Positions 1 to 9,218 of a DNA stretch of 64,000 nucleotides are shown piece by piece. Within the stretch, counting starts at the first letter, position 1; each line of letters begins with the position of its first letter. The DNA is from Acidimicrobiaceae bacterium (GTDB lineage: Bacteria > Actinomycetota > Acidimicrobiia > Acidimicrobiales > Ilumatobacteraceae). A model generated the notes under the pieces. The model saw only the letters and a program-made list of their open reading frames with translations. It was not told the origin of the DNA and did no database searches. The DNA lies in contig JADKGZ010000003.1 in assembly GCA_016722025.1 (NCBI GenBank), positions 186,001-250,000 of the forward strand, written 5' to 3'. The position numbers and the translations under genes are program-made.

Positions 1-414
1 CACGCAGTTCAGGGGCCCGAAGTTGGAGTAGGCAAGGTCGAAGCGGTCGTTGCCGGGGTGCAGCAGCTGCAACTCGTGCGCCCCCACCCGCTCGGCTCGC
101 AGGTGCCCGGCGGCGCCCGCCGCGGCCAGCGCAAGTCCGCGTGCGGTTGCACGCTCCACCATCGCCGGCGACCAGTCGGTCGCCAGCACCCGATGCCCCA
201 GCGCGGCGAAGTGCTGGGCATCGATGCCGGTGCCGCATCCGATGTCGATCAGTGACGCCGCGCCGGCGGGCAGCAACGCCTCGATGCGCGCCCAGGTGAT
301 GTCGCGCATGCGCTGGATGAGCAGGTTGTTGCCCTGGGGGCCGTCGTAGGTGTGCGCCACGCTGTCGAACGCATCGGCGGTGTCCAGCAGTTGCCGGTCG
401 AGTGCGGCGGTCAT
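1..414 (-). CDS. SAM-dependent class I methyltransferase (3' part beyond window edge)
   Basis: Methyltransferase of the class I Rossmann type, cut off by the left window edge; about 138 residues are visible from the ATG at 414. The glycine-rich SAM-binding motif I is clear (SLIDIGCGTGIDAQ, about residues 52-65), preceded by an AFDSVAHTYDGPQGNN segment typical of the UbiE/Methyltransf_11-25 group. An acidic motif II follows (VLATDWSPAMV). It starts 7 bp after the radical SAM stop, so the two are probably co-transcribed. The substrate is unknown; the neighbouring radical SAM, glycosyltransferase and kinase genes suggest a tailoring or cell-surface modification role (inference). Confidence 0.85.
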   Translation of the reverse strand, partial: MTAALDRQLLDTADAFDSVAHTYDGPQGNNLLIQRMRDITWARIEALLPAGAASLIDIGCGTGIDAQHFAALGHRVLATDWSPAMVERATARGLALAAAGAAGHLRAERVGAHELQLLHPGNDRFDLAYSNFGPLNCV

Positions 415-421
415 CGCTGCT

Positions 422-1915
422 TCAGTCCTGCACCGACAGCACCGGAATGCGCAGGCGAGTCGGGTTCGGGTTGCGCACGCTCTGCTCGCGTGCCCGTAGC
501 GCTGCCCAGCGCGTGGCCACGCGGGCGTGCTGCTCGTGCATCGCCACGTCGGGCACCATCGTGTGCCGGGCGCGGCTGAGGCCTGCCTCGCGGCGGCGCA
601 GGTCGAGCAGGTCGTGCACGCTGAGGTGCAGTTCGCGGTAGACGTCGGTGGGGTACGTGCCCTCGAACATCATCGTCAGGTCGCCGCTGGTCGCCCAGTT
701 GGCCTGGTCGTCGAGCTCCAGCTTCACCATTTCGTGGAAGCGCGTGCCGGGCAGCGGGTAGCTGACGCTGACCCCGATGTCGTCGGGCAGCAGTTCGGCC
801 ACCAGGGCGACCGTGGCCTCGATGTCGGCCCAGGTCTCGCCCGGGTAGCCGAACTGGATGAAGAAGCACGCGCGCACACCGTGCTCGCCGAGGCGGCGGC
901 GGGCGGTGCGGATCTGCTCGACCGTGATCTCCTTGTCCATCGCATCCAGGATGCGCTGGCTGCCGCTCTCCGCGCCCAGCCACACCTCGTGGCACCCGGC
1001 GCGAGCCAGCGCGTCGACCGCCTGCTCGTTCATCAGGTCGCACCTGCTCTGCATCGTGAACGGCAGGCGCACGCCCGACGCCTGCACCCGGTCGGCGAAG
1101 GTGGCCAGCCAGTCGCTGCGCAGGCCGAAGATGTCGTCGGCGAACCAGGCGTGATCCGGGCGGTAGGTGTGGGCCATGTCGATCAGTTCGTCGGCCACCT
1201 CCACCGCCGAACGCATCGAGTAGCGCTGACCCCAGATGGGCTTGGCGCACCAGTTGCACGAGTACGGGCACCCGCGGGTGCTCACCAGGTTCAGTGAGAA
1301 GGTGCCGTGCGCCTGTACCCAGGCCGTGCGATACGCCTCGATGTCGACCAGGTCGCGCGACGGCCTGCCGAACACGTCGGGGTGGCGCTCGATGCTGCGC
1401 TGACCCGTGCTGATCGGTTGCCCCGCGTGCGAGACGGCAAGGCCGGCGATGTCGACCAGCGGTTGATGAGGTTGCGGCCCCAACCAGCGCGCAACCACCT
1501 CGCGCATGGTGTGCTCGCCTTCGCCGAGCAGGCACGCCTCGACGCCGGCGGCCAGGTACAGCGAGGCCTGGTCGGTGACATCGGCGCCGCAGGCAGCCAC
1601 CCGGCAACCGGCAGCACGCGCCATGCCGATCATCGCAAGTGCGGCTTCCCGCATGCGAGTGAGGCACATCTTGGACAGGAAGTTGAAGTTGTCCTCGTAG
1701 AGCACCACCACCTCGGGGCGGTGCTGCGCCAGCGACGCGGCGAAGGCCGACTCGTCGGGCGCCAACATGGCATCGAACACGGCCACGTCGTACCCGTCGT
1801 TGCGCAGCACCGTCGCCGCATGCAGCGTGTTGAGCGGCGGATACGGCCGCATCTTCGCGTGCTGCTTCGGGTCGAGCTCGATGAAGTACGAGTGAGCGAG
1901 CAGGACGGAGGCCAC
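422..1915 (-). CDS. B12-binding domain radical SAM protein
   Basis: Radical SAM enzyme of 497 residues with an N-terminal cobalamin-binding-like Rossmann region (about residues 1-150) and a radical SAM barrel holding the 4Fe-4S cysteines C216, C220 and C223 (GCPYSCNWC, the CxxxCxxC signature). Residues GAESGSQRILDAMDKEIT match the usual helix after the barrel GxESG motif. The B12 region lacks an obvious DxHxxG histidine, which is common in this class. Known members perform C- or P-methylations, ring contractions or other radical tailoring; the substrate cannot be read here. The gene lies between a glycosyltransferase and a methyltransferase on the same strand. A 20-bp palindrome lies 26-45 bp upstream of its ATG. 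Confidence 0.88.
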   Translation of the reverse strand: MASVLLAHSYFIELDPKQHAKMRPYPPLNTLHAATVLRNDGYDVAVFDAMLAPDESAFAASLAQHRPEVVVLYEDNFNFLSKMCLTRMREAALAMIGMARAAGCRVAACGADVTDQASLYLAAGVEACLLGEGEHTMREVVARWLGPQPHQPLVDIAGLAVSHAGQPISTGQRSIERHPDVFGRPSRDLVDIEAYRTAWVQAHGTFSLNLVSTRGCPYSCNWCAKPIWGQRYSMRSAVEVADELIDMAHTYRPDHAWFADDIFGLRSDWLATFADRVQASGVRLPFTMQSRCDLMNEQAVDALARAGCHEVWLGAESGSQRILDAMDKEITVEQIRTARRRLGEHGVRACFFIQFGYPGETWADIEATVALVAELLPDDIGVSVSYPLPGTRFHEMVKLELDDQANWATSGDLTMMFEGTYPTDVYRELHLSVHDLLDLRRREAGLSRARHTMVPDVAMHEQHARVATRWAALRAREQSVRNPNPTRLRIPVLSVQD

Positions 1916-1924
1916 GTGGCCACG

Positions 1925-3021
1925 TTAGGCGATGTTGACAACCCTTGCGTACGCAAGGGTCGAGTAGACGTCGCGCAGTTGCCGGGCAACCGCCGGCCAA
2001 CCGAGGTGCTGATGCGAGTGCGCCGATGCCGCGGCGCGGGGCAACGTACTCGCAGCGACGATGGCCTCCGCCGCGGCGTGAGCGTCGCCCACCCCAAAGG
2101 GTGCGGCGAGCGAGCCGACGATGGCTCGGTGCGGTGGGATGTCGCTGACCGCGGGCGCACACCCGCACGACAGCGCCTCGATGAGCGAGTAGTTCGAACC
2201 TTCCCGACGGCTGGTCGACAGGTACACGTCGGCGGCGGCGTACCACGACGCCATGTCCGCGTGCGCGACCGGATCGTGCACGTGCACGGCCGCGGCGGCG
2301 GGCCCGAGCGCTGCGATGCGTGCGCGCACCATCGGCTCGAGCGTTCGGTCGGTGGCCAGTAGGTGAAGCTGCGCGTGCGGCAGCCGAGGTGCGCAGGCGT
2401 GGAACGCATCGATCGCACACAACGGGTCCTTGCTCTCGATCAAGCGGCCCACCCACAGGATCGAGGGGTTGCCGGCGAGCGATCTCGGCTCGTGCTCGGC
2501 CCCGTCGTGCAGCAGGCTGGCCGACTCCAACACGTCGAACAACCTGGCGCGTGGCGAGATCATCCCGGCGTCGATGAACGGCTGCGCCTGCCCGCCGGCG
2601 GCGCCGGTGAACAGGTAGCCGGCAAGGTGGCGACGAACCAGTCGGTGCGCCCACCGGCCTCGACGGCCGGGCACTGGCTCGCCATGGTGCTGCACCACGA
2701 TCGGCACGGTTGCCGGCAGCGCCCGATGCAGACGCAACAGCAGGCGCACGGCCGACAGACCGTGCACGTGCACCACATCGGGCCGCACCGAAGCGACCGC
2801 CGCCGCCAACAGCTGGTCGGTCGAGGAGAACGAGTACGTGTCGTTGTCGCACGACCAGACGGCGTCGCGATCGCGGTGGCGGCCGAACACTTGAACGTCG
2901 ACTTCGCCGGCGGCACGCATCGCCGAGAGCGTTCGGGTCACCGTCGGCCACCGAGCGACGGCGGCACCCGGATCACCGGTGACGACGGGTGGCATCACCA
3001 TCGCCACCCGCAGCGGCAGCA

Positions 3022-3025
<4 letters not shown>
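1925..3025 (-). CDS. Glycosyltransferase family 4 (GT-B fold)
   Basis: Retaining GT4-type glycosyltransferase, 366 residues. The N-terminal domain begins with MLPLRVAMVMPPVVTGDPG and contains the DVVHVHGLSA segment typical of GT4 acceptor domains. The C-terminal domain carries ILWVGRLIESKDP (donor-domain start) and the EGSNYSLIEALSCGCAPAVSD loop, the E-x7-E nucleotide-sugar signature. The start is fixed by an ATGA overlap with the upstream nucleotidyltransferase stop (3022-3024); a second ATG follows immediately. Acceptor and donor sugars cannot be read from sequence. It belongs with the neighbouring glycosyltransferase and tailoring genes. Confidence 0.88.
1940..1956 (-). promoter_or_regulatory. 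Candidate operator, copy 1 (TTGCG-NN-CGCAAGGGTT)
   Basis: On the plus strand this reads AACCCTTGCGTACGCAA and is part of a perfect 20-bp palindrome at 1941-1960 (ACCCTTGCGTACGCAAGGGT). It lies 24 bp before the radical SAM start, within the last codons of the upstream glycosyltransferase. The same 17-bp pattern, differing only at the two central bases, recurs at 6142-6158 just upstream of the HPr-kinase-like gene. Position and dyad symmetry suggest a shared regulator-binding site; this is inference. Confidence 0.4.
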
Positions 3026-4056
<1,031 letters not shown>

Positions 4057-4110
4057 CGTGGAGGTGATGCGCGGAGGGTACCGCGGCTGCGTCGGCCAGA
4101 CTGCACGACG

Positions 4111-5241
4111 ATGCGGATCGCGCTGGTGGTGCCCGGTGGAGTCGACCCTCCCGGCGCGCCGCGCGTCATCCCGTTCATCCATCACCTCGTTCGCACCCTC
4201 GGCTCGCGGCACCAGCTGGTGGTGGTGGCCGTCGGTCACGATGTCACGGCCGGCGAGTGGGAGCTGTTCGGCACACCGGTGATCAACGTGCCGGTCGGCC
4301 GCCACAGCAGGCTCGACGTGGCGCGAGTGCTGGCTGCGGTGCCGCGCGCTGTCGGCCGGTTCGGCCGGCCGGATGTGGTGCACGCGCTGTGGGCCAACCT
4401 GCCAGGGCTGGCCGCGGTGGCCGCCGCCCGTCGCTGGCGCGTGCCCAGCGTGGTCAGCGTGTGCGGCGGCGAGTTTGCCGCGCACCCCGACATCGACTAC
4501 GGCGGCGGGCTGACCAATGGCTCGCGCCGCCTGGCCCTCGCCGCCACTCGTGGTGCCTCTGCCGTCACCGTGGCCACGGAGTGGATGCGCACGCACGTGC
4601 TGGCCGCCGGCGCCCCGGTGCATGACATCGTGCCGCTCGGCGCCGACCTGCTCGGGTTCTCGCCGGCGCCGGCCGACGAAGCGCCTCGCCGCCTGGTGCA
4701 CGTCGGCAGTCTCAACCGGGTGAAGGACCAGGACCTGTTGCTGCACGCGTTCGCACTGCTGGCCGCCGCCGAACCGGGCCTTCGGCTGGTGATCGCCGGC
4801 GGCGACACGCTGGCCGGCCACCACGCCGCACTGGCGGCACAGCTGGGCATCGTCGACCGCGTCGAGTTCCTGGGCCATGTGCCGCACCACCTGCTGCCCG
4901 CGGTGGTGCGCGGTGCGACGTTGCACGTGTTGACCTCACGACACGATGCGGGCCCCGTGGGGGTGTTGGAGGCAGCGGCGTGTGGCGTGCCGACGGTGGG
5001 CACGAGAGTGGGTCACGTGCACGACCTCGCCACCATGCCCGCTCCTGCCGCGGTGGTGGCCTCGCAGCGCACTCCGGCCGCGGTGGCCGCAGCAGTGACG
5101 CAGGTGCTGCACGACCCGGTGCGGCACGCGCAGCTGGCCGCGGCTGGGCTCGCGTGGGCGCGCAGCCACGACGCGGTGCACACTGCTGCGTCGTTCGAGA
5201 TGCTCTATCGCAGGCTGCTCGCGAGCTCGGCCAGCAGCTGA
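4111..5241 (+). CDS. Glycosyltransferase family 4
   Basis: Second GT4-type glycosyltransferase, 376 residues, divergent from the nucleotidyltransferase. The N-terminal MRIALVVPGGVDPPG motif, a central RPDVVHALWANLPG segment and the donor-domain sequence RLVHVGSLNRVKDQDLLLHA are diagnostic. The C-terminal loop DAGPVGVLEAAACGVPTVGT carries the nucleotide-sugar E-x7-E-like signature, with G replacing the first acid. It overlaps the 3' end of the convergent kinase gene by 37 bp. With the other GT4 it implies that at least two sugars are transferred by this cluster (inference). Confidence 0.86.
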   Translation: MRIALVVPGGVDPPGAPRVIPFIHHLVRTLGSRHQLVVVAVGHDVTAGEWELFGTPVINVPVGRHSRLDVARVLAAVPRAVGRFGRPDVVHALWANLPGLAAVAAARRWRVPSVVSVCGGEFAAHPDIDYGGGLTNGSRRLALAATRGASAVTVATEWMRTHVLAAGAPVHDIVPLGADLLGFSPAPADEAPRRLVHVGSLNRVKDQDLLLHAFALLAAAEPGLRLVIAGGDTLAGHHAALAAQLGIVDRVEFLGHVPHHLLPAVVRGATLHVLTSRHDAGPVGVLEAAACGVPTVGTRVGHVHDLATMPAPAAVVASQRTPAAVAAAVTQVLHDPVRHAQLAAAGLAWARSHDAVHTAASFEMLYRRLLASSASS

Positions 5242-6128
5242 ACCGCGGCCATCGGCTCGGTGCCTCGCTGCAGCACGTAGGTGGGGCGATCGAGCAGTTG
5301 CGCCACCCACGCGTGGGAGAGGTGCTGTCGCTCGGTGGGCAAGGCCGGCGCCCAGAACCGTTCGGCCGCTTCGTGGGCATCAACGGCCGACAGCGACAGC
5401 GTCGGGCTGGGGTCGAGCAGCACCACGGCTGCAGCGGTGGCAGTGACCAACTGCTGCGCCACAGGCGGGTGCACGGGCACCTTGCGACCCTCCGCCGCGG
5501 GGTGCGGCACCGTTGCGGTTGCCGCCAGTTCGGGAAACCGCGCCGCGGCATCCTGCGTCATCAGCATCCGCCACGGGTAGCCGGCGAACGAGCCTGCCGG
5601 CACCTGCGCGTTCGCGTAGATCCAGTCATCGCTGCACACGCCCATGCCGGCAGCGAGACACGCGTACGTGAGCGTGCTCTTGCCCGCACCGGAGGGCCCA
5701 CGCAGCACCAGCCCCACCCGCTCATGCACCACGAGTGCGCTGTGCACCGCGTGCAACTGCCCGCCACGCACCGAGGCGGCGGTGAACACCGACTCGGCCA
5801 GCAGTCGCAGAGCGTCGGGCACCGCGCACAACGACTCGGCAACATCGATGTGCGCCGTGGCGGTGGCGTAGTGCAGCGTTGCCGTCGACGACCCGATGCG
5901 CACCGTCAGTTCCGTTTCGCCATCCGCCGGCAGCACCCGCGGCCAACCCGGATCGTCGACGGTGTCGTGGTGCACGACCACCTCGATCGACAACGCGCCA
6001 CCGACACCCATGAGGGGGTAGCGCGCAAGCCCCGCTTCGATGGCAGCCACCATCTCCGGCGCATCGCTGCGCACCGACAGGCGCACGCCCATCGGCCGGT
6101 ACTCGCGGACGATCACGTCGGACGGCAT
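5205..6128 (-). CDS. HPr kinase-like P-loop protein (HprK-related)
   Basis: Protein of 307 residues with the HprK C-terminal-like fold: P-loop GPSGAGKST at about residues 144-152 after HAVHSALVVHERVGLVLR, then the acidic CSDDWIYAN motif. True HPr kinases regulate carbon catabolism, but stand-alone HprK-like enzymes beside NTP_transf_5-type nucleotidyltransferases are known in lasso-peptide clusters, where one phosphorylates the peptide C-terminus. No PTS genes are in view, so a tailoring or small-molecule kinase role is more likely (inference). The start at 6128 (MPSDVIVREY) is chosen because the upstream extension looks non-coding and overlaps the next gene. A candidate operator lies 13 bp upstream. 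Confidence 0.75.
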   Translation of the reverse strand: MPSDVIVREYRPMGVRLSVRSDAPEMVAAIEAGLARYPLMGVGGALSIEVVVHHDTVDDPGWPRVLPADGETELTVRIGSSTATLHYATATAHIDVAESLCAVPDALRLLAESVFTAASVRGGQLHAVHSALVVHERVGLVLRGPSGAGKSTLTYACLAAGMGVCSDDWIYANAQVPAGSFAGYPWRMLMTQDAAARFPELAATATVPHPAAEGRKVPVHPPVAQQLVTATAAAVVLLDPSPTLSLSAVDAHEAAERFWAPALPTERQHLSHAWVAQLLDRPTYVLQRGTEPMAAVQLLAELASSLR

Positions 6129-6141
6129 CGTCGCGCAGGTT

Positions 6142-6158
6142 AACCCTTGCGCCCGCAA
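6142..6158 (-). promoter_or_regulatory. Candidate operator, copy 2 (TTGCG-NN-CGCAAGGGTT)
   Basis: The plus strand reads AACCCTTGCGCCCGCAA, matching the copy at 1940-1956 at 15 of 17 positions with identical spacing. It lies in the 52-bp gap between the kinase start and the stop of the next upstream gene. It may control the HprK-like gene together with the radical SAM gene. Confidence 0.4.
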
Positions 6159-6180
6159 CCACCGGGCCGAGCAGCAGGGA

Positions 6181-6879
6181 TCAGACGAGGACCGGCACCT
6201 GGCTCTGGATCCAGCCTTCCAGCGCAGGCGTGGACTCGACACAGGTGATGAGCGCGTAGCGCGGCTGGTCGCCGCGGTGCACGACGACGTGCCACAGACG
6301 CTGCGTGTCGACCACGAACCGGGAGTTCTTGGGCAGCGGCACGCGCCGCTCGGTGCTGGCGATGGGCAAGCGATCCTCATCGAGGTCCATCAGCAGCATG
6401 TAGCTGTCGGGGTCGTCGGTGAGCTCGATCCAGCTGCGCAGCACCCAGCCTTCGCCCTCGGGGTTGAGACGGTTGTTGTCGTCGCGATGGAAGCTGCGGA
6501 ACGCCTCCTCGTGAGTGGCCGGCTCGAGCTTGATGATGCGCACACGACCGAAGTTGGCACCGATGCTCTCGACGTAGCGACGCAACGTGGGCGCCTTGTC
6601 GGCATTGGTGGTCCACAGCGCGTCTTTGTCGGGCTTGCCCTTGTCCCAGAAGCCGCGGCACTCCAGCTCGCCGTCGGCAGAGGCCAGCGGCGCGAAGTTG
6701 GTGTCGCCACCGCTCTTCCAGTCGAAGTACTCGAGGCTCTCCCACTCGGCGACGGGGATGTCGCCCTCGAACGGGGTCAACAGCACGAAGCCATCGTGCT
6801 CGAGCGACGGGCAGATGTAGTGGTTGGTGCGGACGGGAATCTCCACACTCCAGTGCTCTTTCGTGGGCCAAAAGCTCAT
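6181..6879 (-). CDS. Putative 2-oxoglutarate/Fe(II)-type (Asp/Asn beta-hydroxylase-like) protein
   Basis: Protein of 232 residues. The order of an H-R-D triad (RSFHRDDNNRL, about residue 130), a following WVLRSWIELTDDP strand, and a distal histidine and arginine (RLWHVVVHRGDQPRYAL) resembles the HxD...H...R arrangement of double-stranded beta-helix 2OG-Fe(II) oxygenases, especially aspartyl/asparaginyl hydroxylases. The family assignment is tentative; a structural metal-binding protein without catalysis is possible. It is not overlapped with its neighbours. The 77 bp upstream are comparatively AT-rich and probably carry its promoter. Confidence 0.45.
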   Translation of the reverse strand: MSFWPTKEHWSVEIPVRTNHYICPSLEHDGFVLLTPFEGDIPVAEWESLEYFDWKSGGDTNFAPLASADGELECRGFWDKGKPDKDALWTTNADKAPTLRRYVESIGANFGRVRIIKLEPATHEEAFRSFHRDDNNRLNPEGEGWVLRSWIELTDDPDSYMLLMDLDEDRLPIASTERRVPLPKNSRFVVDTQRLWHVVVHRGDQPRYALITCVESTPALEGWIQSQVPVLV

Positions 6880-6956
6880 GACGAGCAGTGTAACAAATGA
6901 CCTTCGCAGATAGTTAGGGACCTAAGTACCTGCCGCTCGGACGAGCGCTCCGGTGG

Positions 6957-7337
6957 CTACCCGAGTGTGGTGGTGGCGCCGCTCGCGCTCGCAGCAGTGG
7001 TGGTGCTGGTCGTGCTGGTGGTGGTGACCGGCGTGGGGGGCGGAATGTCCAGTTGCTGCCCGACTTCGATGTGATCAGGGTCGGGCAACCCGTTGGCCGC
7101 CATCAACTCGGCGATGGTCACGCCGAAACGTTCCGCGATCTTGCCCAGCGAATCGCCCGACTGCACCTCGTACACCTGCAGCACCGTGGTGGTGGTGACG
7201 TCGAGGGTGGTCGTGGTGGTGGTGGTGAAGATGGGAGGCAACGTCTCCTTCGACGATGCGTCGTCACCGCAGGCACCGGCGACCAACGGCAGCAGCGAGG
7301 CAGCCAGCGCCATCAACCCCAGCCGTGCTCGTCTCAC
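6957..7337 (-). CDS. LysM-domain lipoprotein
   Basis: Small exported protein, 126 residues. The GTG at 7337 gives a basic n-region (RRAR), a hydrophobic core and a lipobox (LVAGAC, cysteine about residue 25), so it is probably lipid-anchored. A threonine-rich linker leads to one LysM repeat (YEVQSGDSLGKIAERFGVT ... IEVGQQL), expected to bind peptidoglycan glycan chains, followed by a second TTST-rich tail. An upstream in-frame extension exists but lacks signal-peptide character. It is divergent from the hydrolase gene, 56 bp away. Confidence 0.85.
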   Translation of the reverse strand: MRRARLGLMALAASLLPLVAGACGDDASSKETLPPIFTTTTTTTLDVTTTTVLQVYEVQSGDSLGKIAERFGVTIAELMAANGLPDPDHIEVGQQLDIPPPTPVTTTSTTSTTTAASASGATTTLG

Positions 7338-7393
7338 GGCGGCGAGCCTAGGCCGGTTCGGCGCAGTTTCGCCATGCCGCCTACCCTGCAGGA

Positions 7394-8305
7394 ATGACAT
7401 CGGTGCAGTTCCCCGGAGCGCAAGCGCCAACACGCGACCACGACCTCGATGTGGGCGGCGTGCGCATCGCCGTGCACGAGTGGGGCGACGAAACGGCCCC
7501 GCCACTTTTCCTCGTGCACGGTGGCTTCGACTTCGCTCGCACCTACGACGAGTTCGCGCCGCGGCTCGCCCGTGCCGGCTGGCGAGTGATCGCCTGGGAT
7601 CAACGCGGCCACGGCGACAGCGAGCACGCCGCGCTGTACGGCTGGGACGCCGACATCCGCGACGCGATCGGTGTGATGAGCCACGTCACGTCCAAGGCGG
7701 CGCCGGTGGTGGGCCACAGCAAGGGCGGGGCGCTGATGATCCAGCTGGCCGATGCGCAGCCGTTCCGCTTCAGCCATCTCGTCAACCTCGACGGCCTGCC
7801 CTCCAAGCGACCGATGAGCGACCTCGCCGACCACGAGCGCAGCCGCATGATGAGCAGCGACATCGCCGGTTGGCTCGATCATCGGCGCACCACCGCGACC
7901 GCCATGCGCAAGCCGGGCACGCTGGAGGAACTGGCCCAGCGGCGAGGGAAGATGAACCCACGCCTGCCGATCGAATGGTTGCGCCACCTGGTCACCGCCG
8001 GTGGACGGCTCGACGCCGACGGATGGCGCTGGAAGCTCGACCCGTCGATGCGCATGGGCGGTTTCGGCCCCTGGCGGCCGGAGTGGACCGCCACTCGGCT
8101 GCCCGGGTTGGGCATGCCGTTCCTGGGGGTGCTGGCCGGGCAGCAGGAGCCGATGGGATGGGGCACGTTGCCACATCAGATCCAGCCGTTCCTGCCGGCC
8201 GGCGGGCGCCTGGAGGTGCTGCCCGACCAAGGCCACTTCGTGCACATCGAGCAACCGGCACTGGTGGCGCAGATGGTCATCGAGTTCTTGGAGCACGGCA
8301 AGTGA
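7394..8305 (+). CDS. Alpha/beta-fold hydrolase
   Basis: Alpha/beta hydrolase of 303 residues. The oxyanion-hole motif FLVHGGFDFARTYD, the WDQRGHGDS strand, the nucleophile elbow GHSKGG and the C-terminal catalytic histidine (PDQGHFVHIEQP) are all present, so it should be an active serine hydrolase; the substrate is unknown. Its stop overlaps the start of a second hydrolase-like gene (GTGA), indicating translational coupling. Confidence 0.85.
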   Translation: MTSVQFPGAQAPTRDHDLDVGGVRIAVHEWGDETAPPLFLVHGGFDFARTYDEFAPRLARAGWRVIAWDQRGHGDSEHAALYGWDADIRDAIGVMSHVTSKAAPVVGHSKGGALMIQLADAQPFRFSHLVNLDGLPSKRPMSDLADHERSRMMSSDIAGWLDHRRTTATAMRKPGTLEELAQRRGKMNPRLPIEWLRHLVTAGGRLDADGWRWKLDPSMRMGGFGPWRPEWTATRLPGLGMPFLGVLAGQQEPMGWGTLPHQIQPFLPAGGRLEVLPDQGHFVHIEQPALVAQMVIEFLEHGK

Positions 8306-8952
8306 GCACCATCACCTTCCTCACTCACAACAAGATCCAACTGGCACTGCACCTGCTGCGCGCCGGTAGCGGCAGGCCGTTGCTGTTGTTGCACGGCTTG
8401 GGCGAGCAGAGCCCCGCCGACGCACCTGCGTGGGCCGCCGACTGGCCGGGCCCGGTGCACGCGCTCGACTTCACCGGCCACGGTGCATCCACGGTGCCGA
8501 TGGGCGGCGGCTACTCGGCAGAGACCATGCTCGCCGACGCCGACATCGCGCTCGCGCAACTCGGGCCGGCCACGCTGGTGGGGCGTGGGCTGGGTGCATA
8601 CGTGGCGCTGATGGTGGCCGGCGCCCGGCCGCTGCTGGTGCGCGGTGCCGTGCTGTGCGACGGCCCTGGGCTGTGGGGCGGCGCCACCGGGCCCACGTCG
8701 ACCAGCTTCCACTCGGTGGATCCGCCGTACGGCGCCCCCGACCCCAACGCACTCATCGACCTGTCGCGCGACCTGCGCCCACCCGACTACGCCGGCCTGT
8801 TCGTGCGCATGGCACTCGAGCACAGCGGGCTCGCCGAGCCGATCGCCGTCACCGGCATCGTGCGCCCTCCGTGGTTGGCGGCCGTCGTCGACGAAGTCGG
8901 CGTGCTCACCTGCTCACTGGCCGAAGCCATCGCCACCTACGCCGCCGTCTGA
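8302..8952 (+). CDS. Alpha/beta hydrolase-like protein lacking the nucleophile serine
   Basis: Protein of 216 residues with an alpha/beta hydrolase layout: LLLLHGLGEQS oxyanion loop, HALDFTGHGAS strand and a nucleophile-elbow position reading GRGLG, arginine replacing the catalytic serine of GxSxG. It is thus probably not a classical serine hydrolase, possibly a regulator or partner of the coupled upstream hydrolase. The GTG at 8302 overlaps the previous TGA. The last 44 codons (from 8821) are duplicated with near identity at 22532-22663. Confidence 0.75.
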   Translation: MSTITFLTHNKIQLALHLLRAGSGRPLLLLHGLGEQSPADAPAWAADWPGPVHALDFTGHGASTVPMGGGYSAETMLADADIALAQLGPATLVGRGLGAYVALMVAGARPLLVRGAVLCDGPGLWGGATGPTSTSFHSVDPPYGAPDPNALIDLSRDLRPPDYAGLFVRMALEHSGLAEPIAVTGIVRPPWLAAVVDEVGVLTCSLAEAIATYAAV

Positions 8953-9172
8953 CATCCAGACCCCCAAGTCCCTACGACCGCCTGACCCCACCGAGCCAAC
9001 CGAGTGTGTGGCGACCACCCGAGTGGGTGCCGACCACCCGAGTCTGTGGGGCGGGGTCCGAGTGTCAGCCGCCCGCCGGGGCGTCGGCCAGCACTCGGAT
9101 GGTCGGCCGGCACCCGGATGGATAGGGTCCGGGCACTTGACTCCAGGGGACTTCACGATCGACACGCACGTC
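8821..9172. repeat. Segmental duplication, copy 1 (3' end of hydrolase plus downstream repeats)
   Basis: A 352-bp stretch covers the last 44 codons of the hydrolase and about 220 bp of non-coding DNA and is nearly identical to 22532-22865. The main difference is one extra 19-bp unit here (CGAGTGGGTGCCGACCACC, near 9013-9040). The non-coding part (8953-9218) holds no gene; it consists of CCGAGTG-starting units of about 19 bp, first on the plus strand (9003-9066), then inverted as CACTCGG/CACCCGG units (9093-9120), allowing extensive folding. Confidence 0.85.
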
Positions 9173-9218
9173 GCCGGGCAGGCCAGCACACGCCTCGGAG
9201 GGGGCTCAGGGACGCGGG

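Noticed and set aside
411..2951. Very long minus-strand open frame (846 codons) across the radical SAM and glycosyltransferase genes
   Set aside because: Arg/Gly/Ala-rich shadow frame of high-GC coding DNA; the other frame carries clear protein motifs.
4057..4926. N-terminal extension of the nucleotidyltransferase to 4926
   Set aside because: It is antisense to the divergent glycosyltransferase, lacks domain character and crosses that gene's start.
6914..6925. TTAGG-GA-CCTAA palindrome upstream of the 2OG-like gene, resembling half of an iron-regulator (DtxR/IdeR) box
   Set aside because: Only 12 bp match and the full 19-bp consensus is absent; too weak to call.
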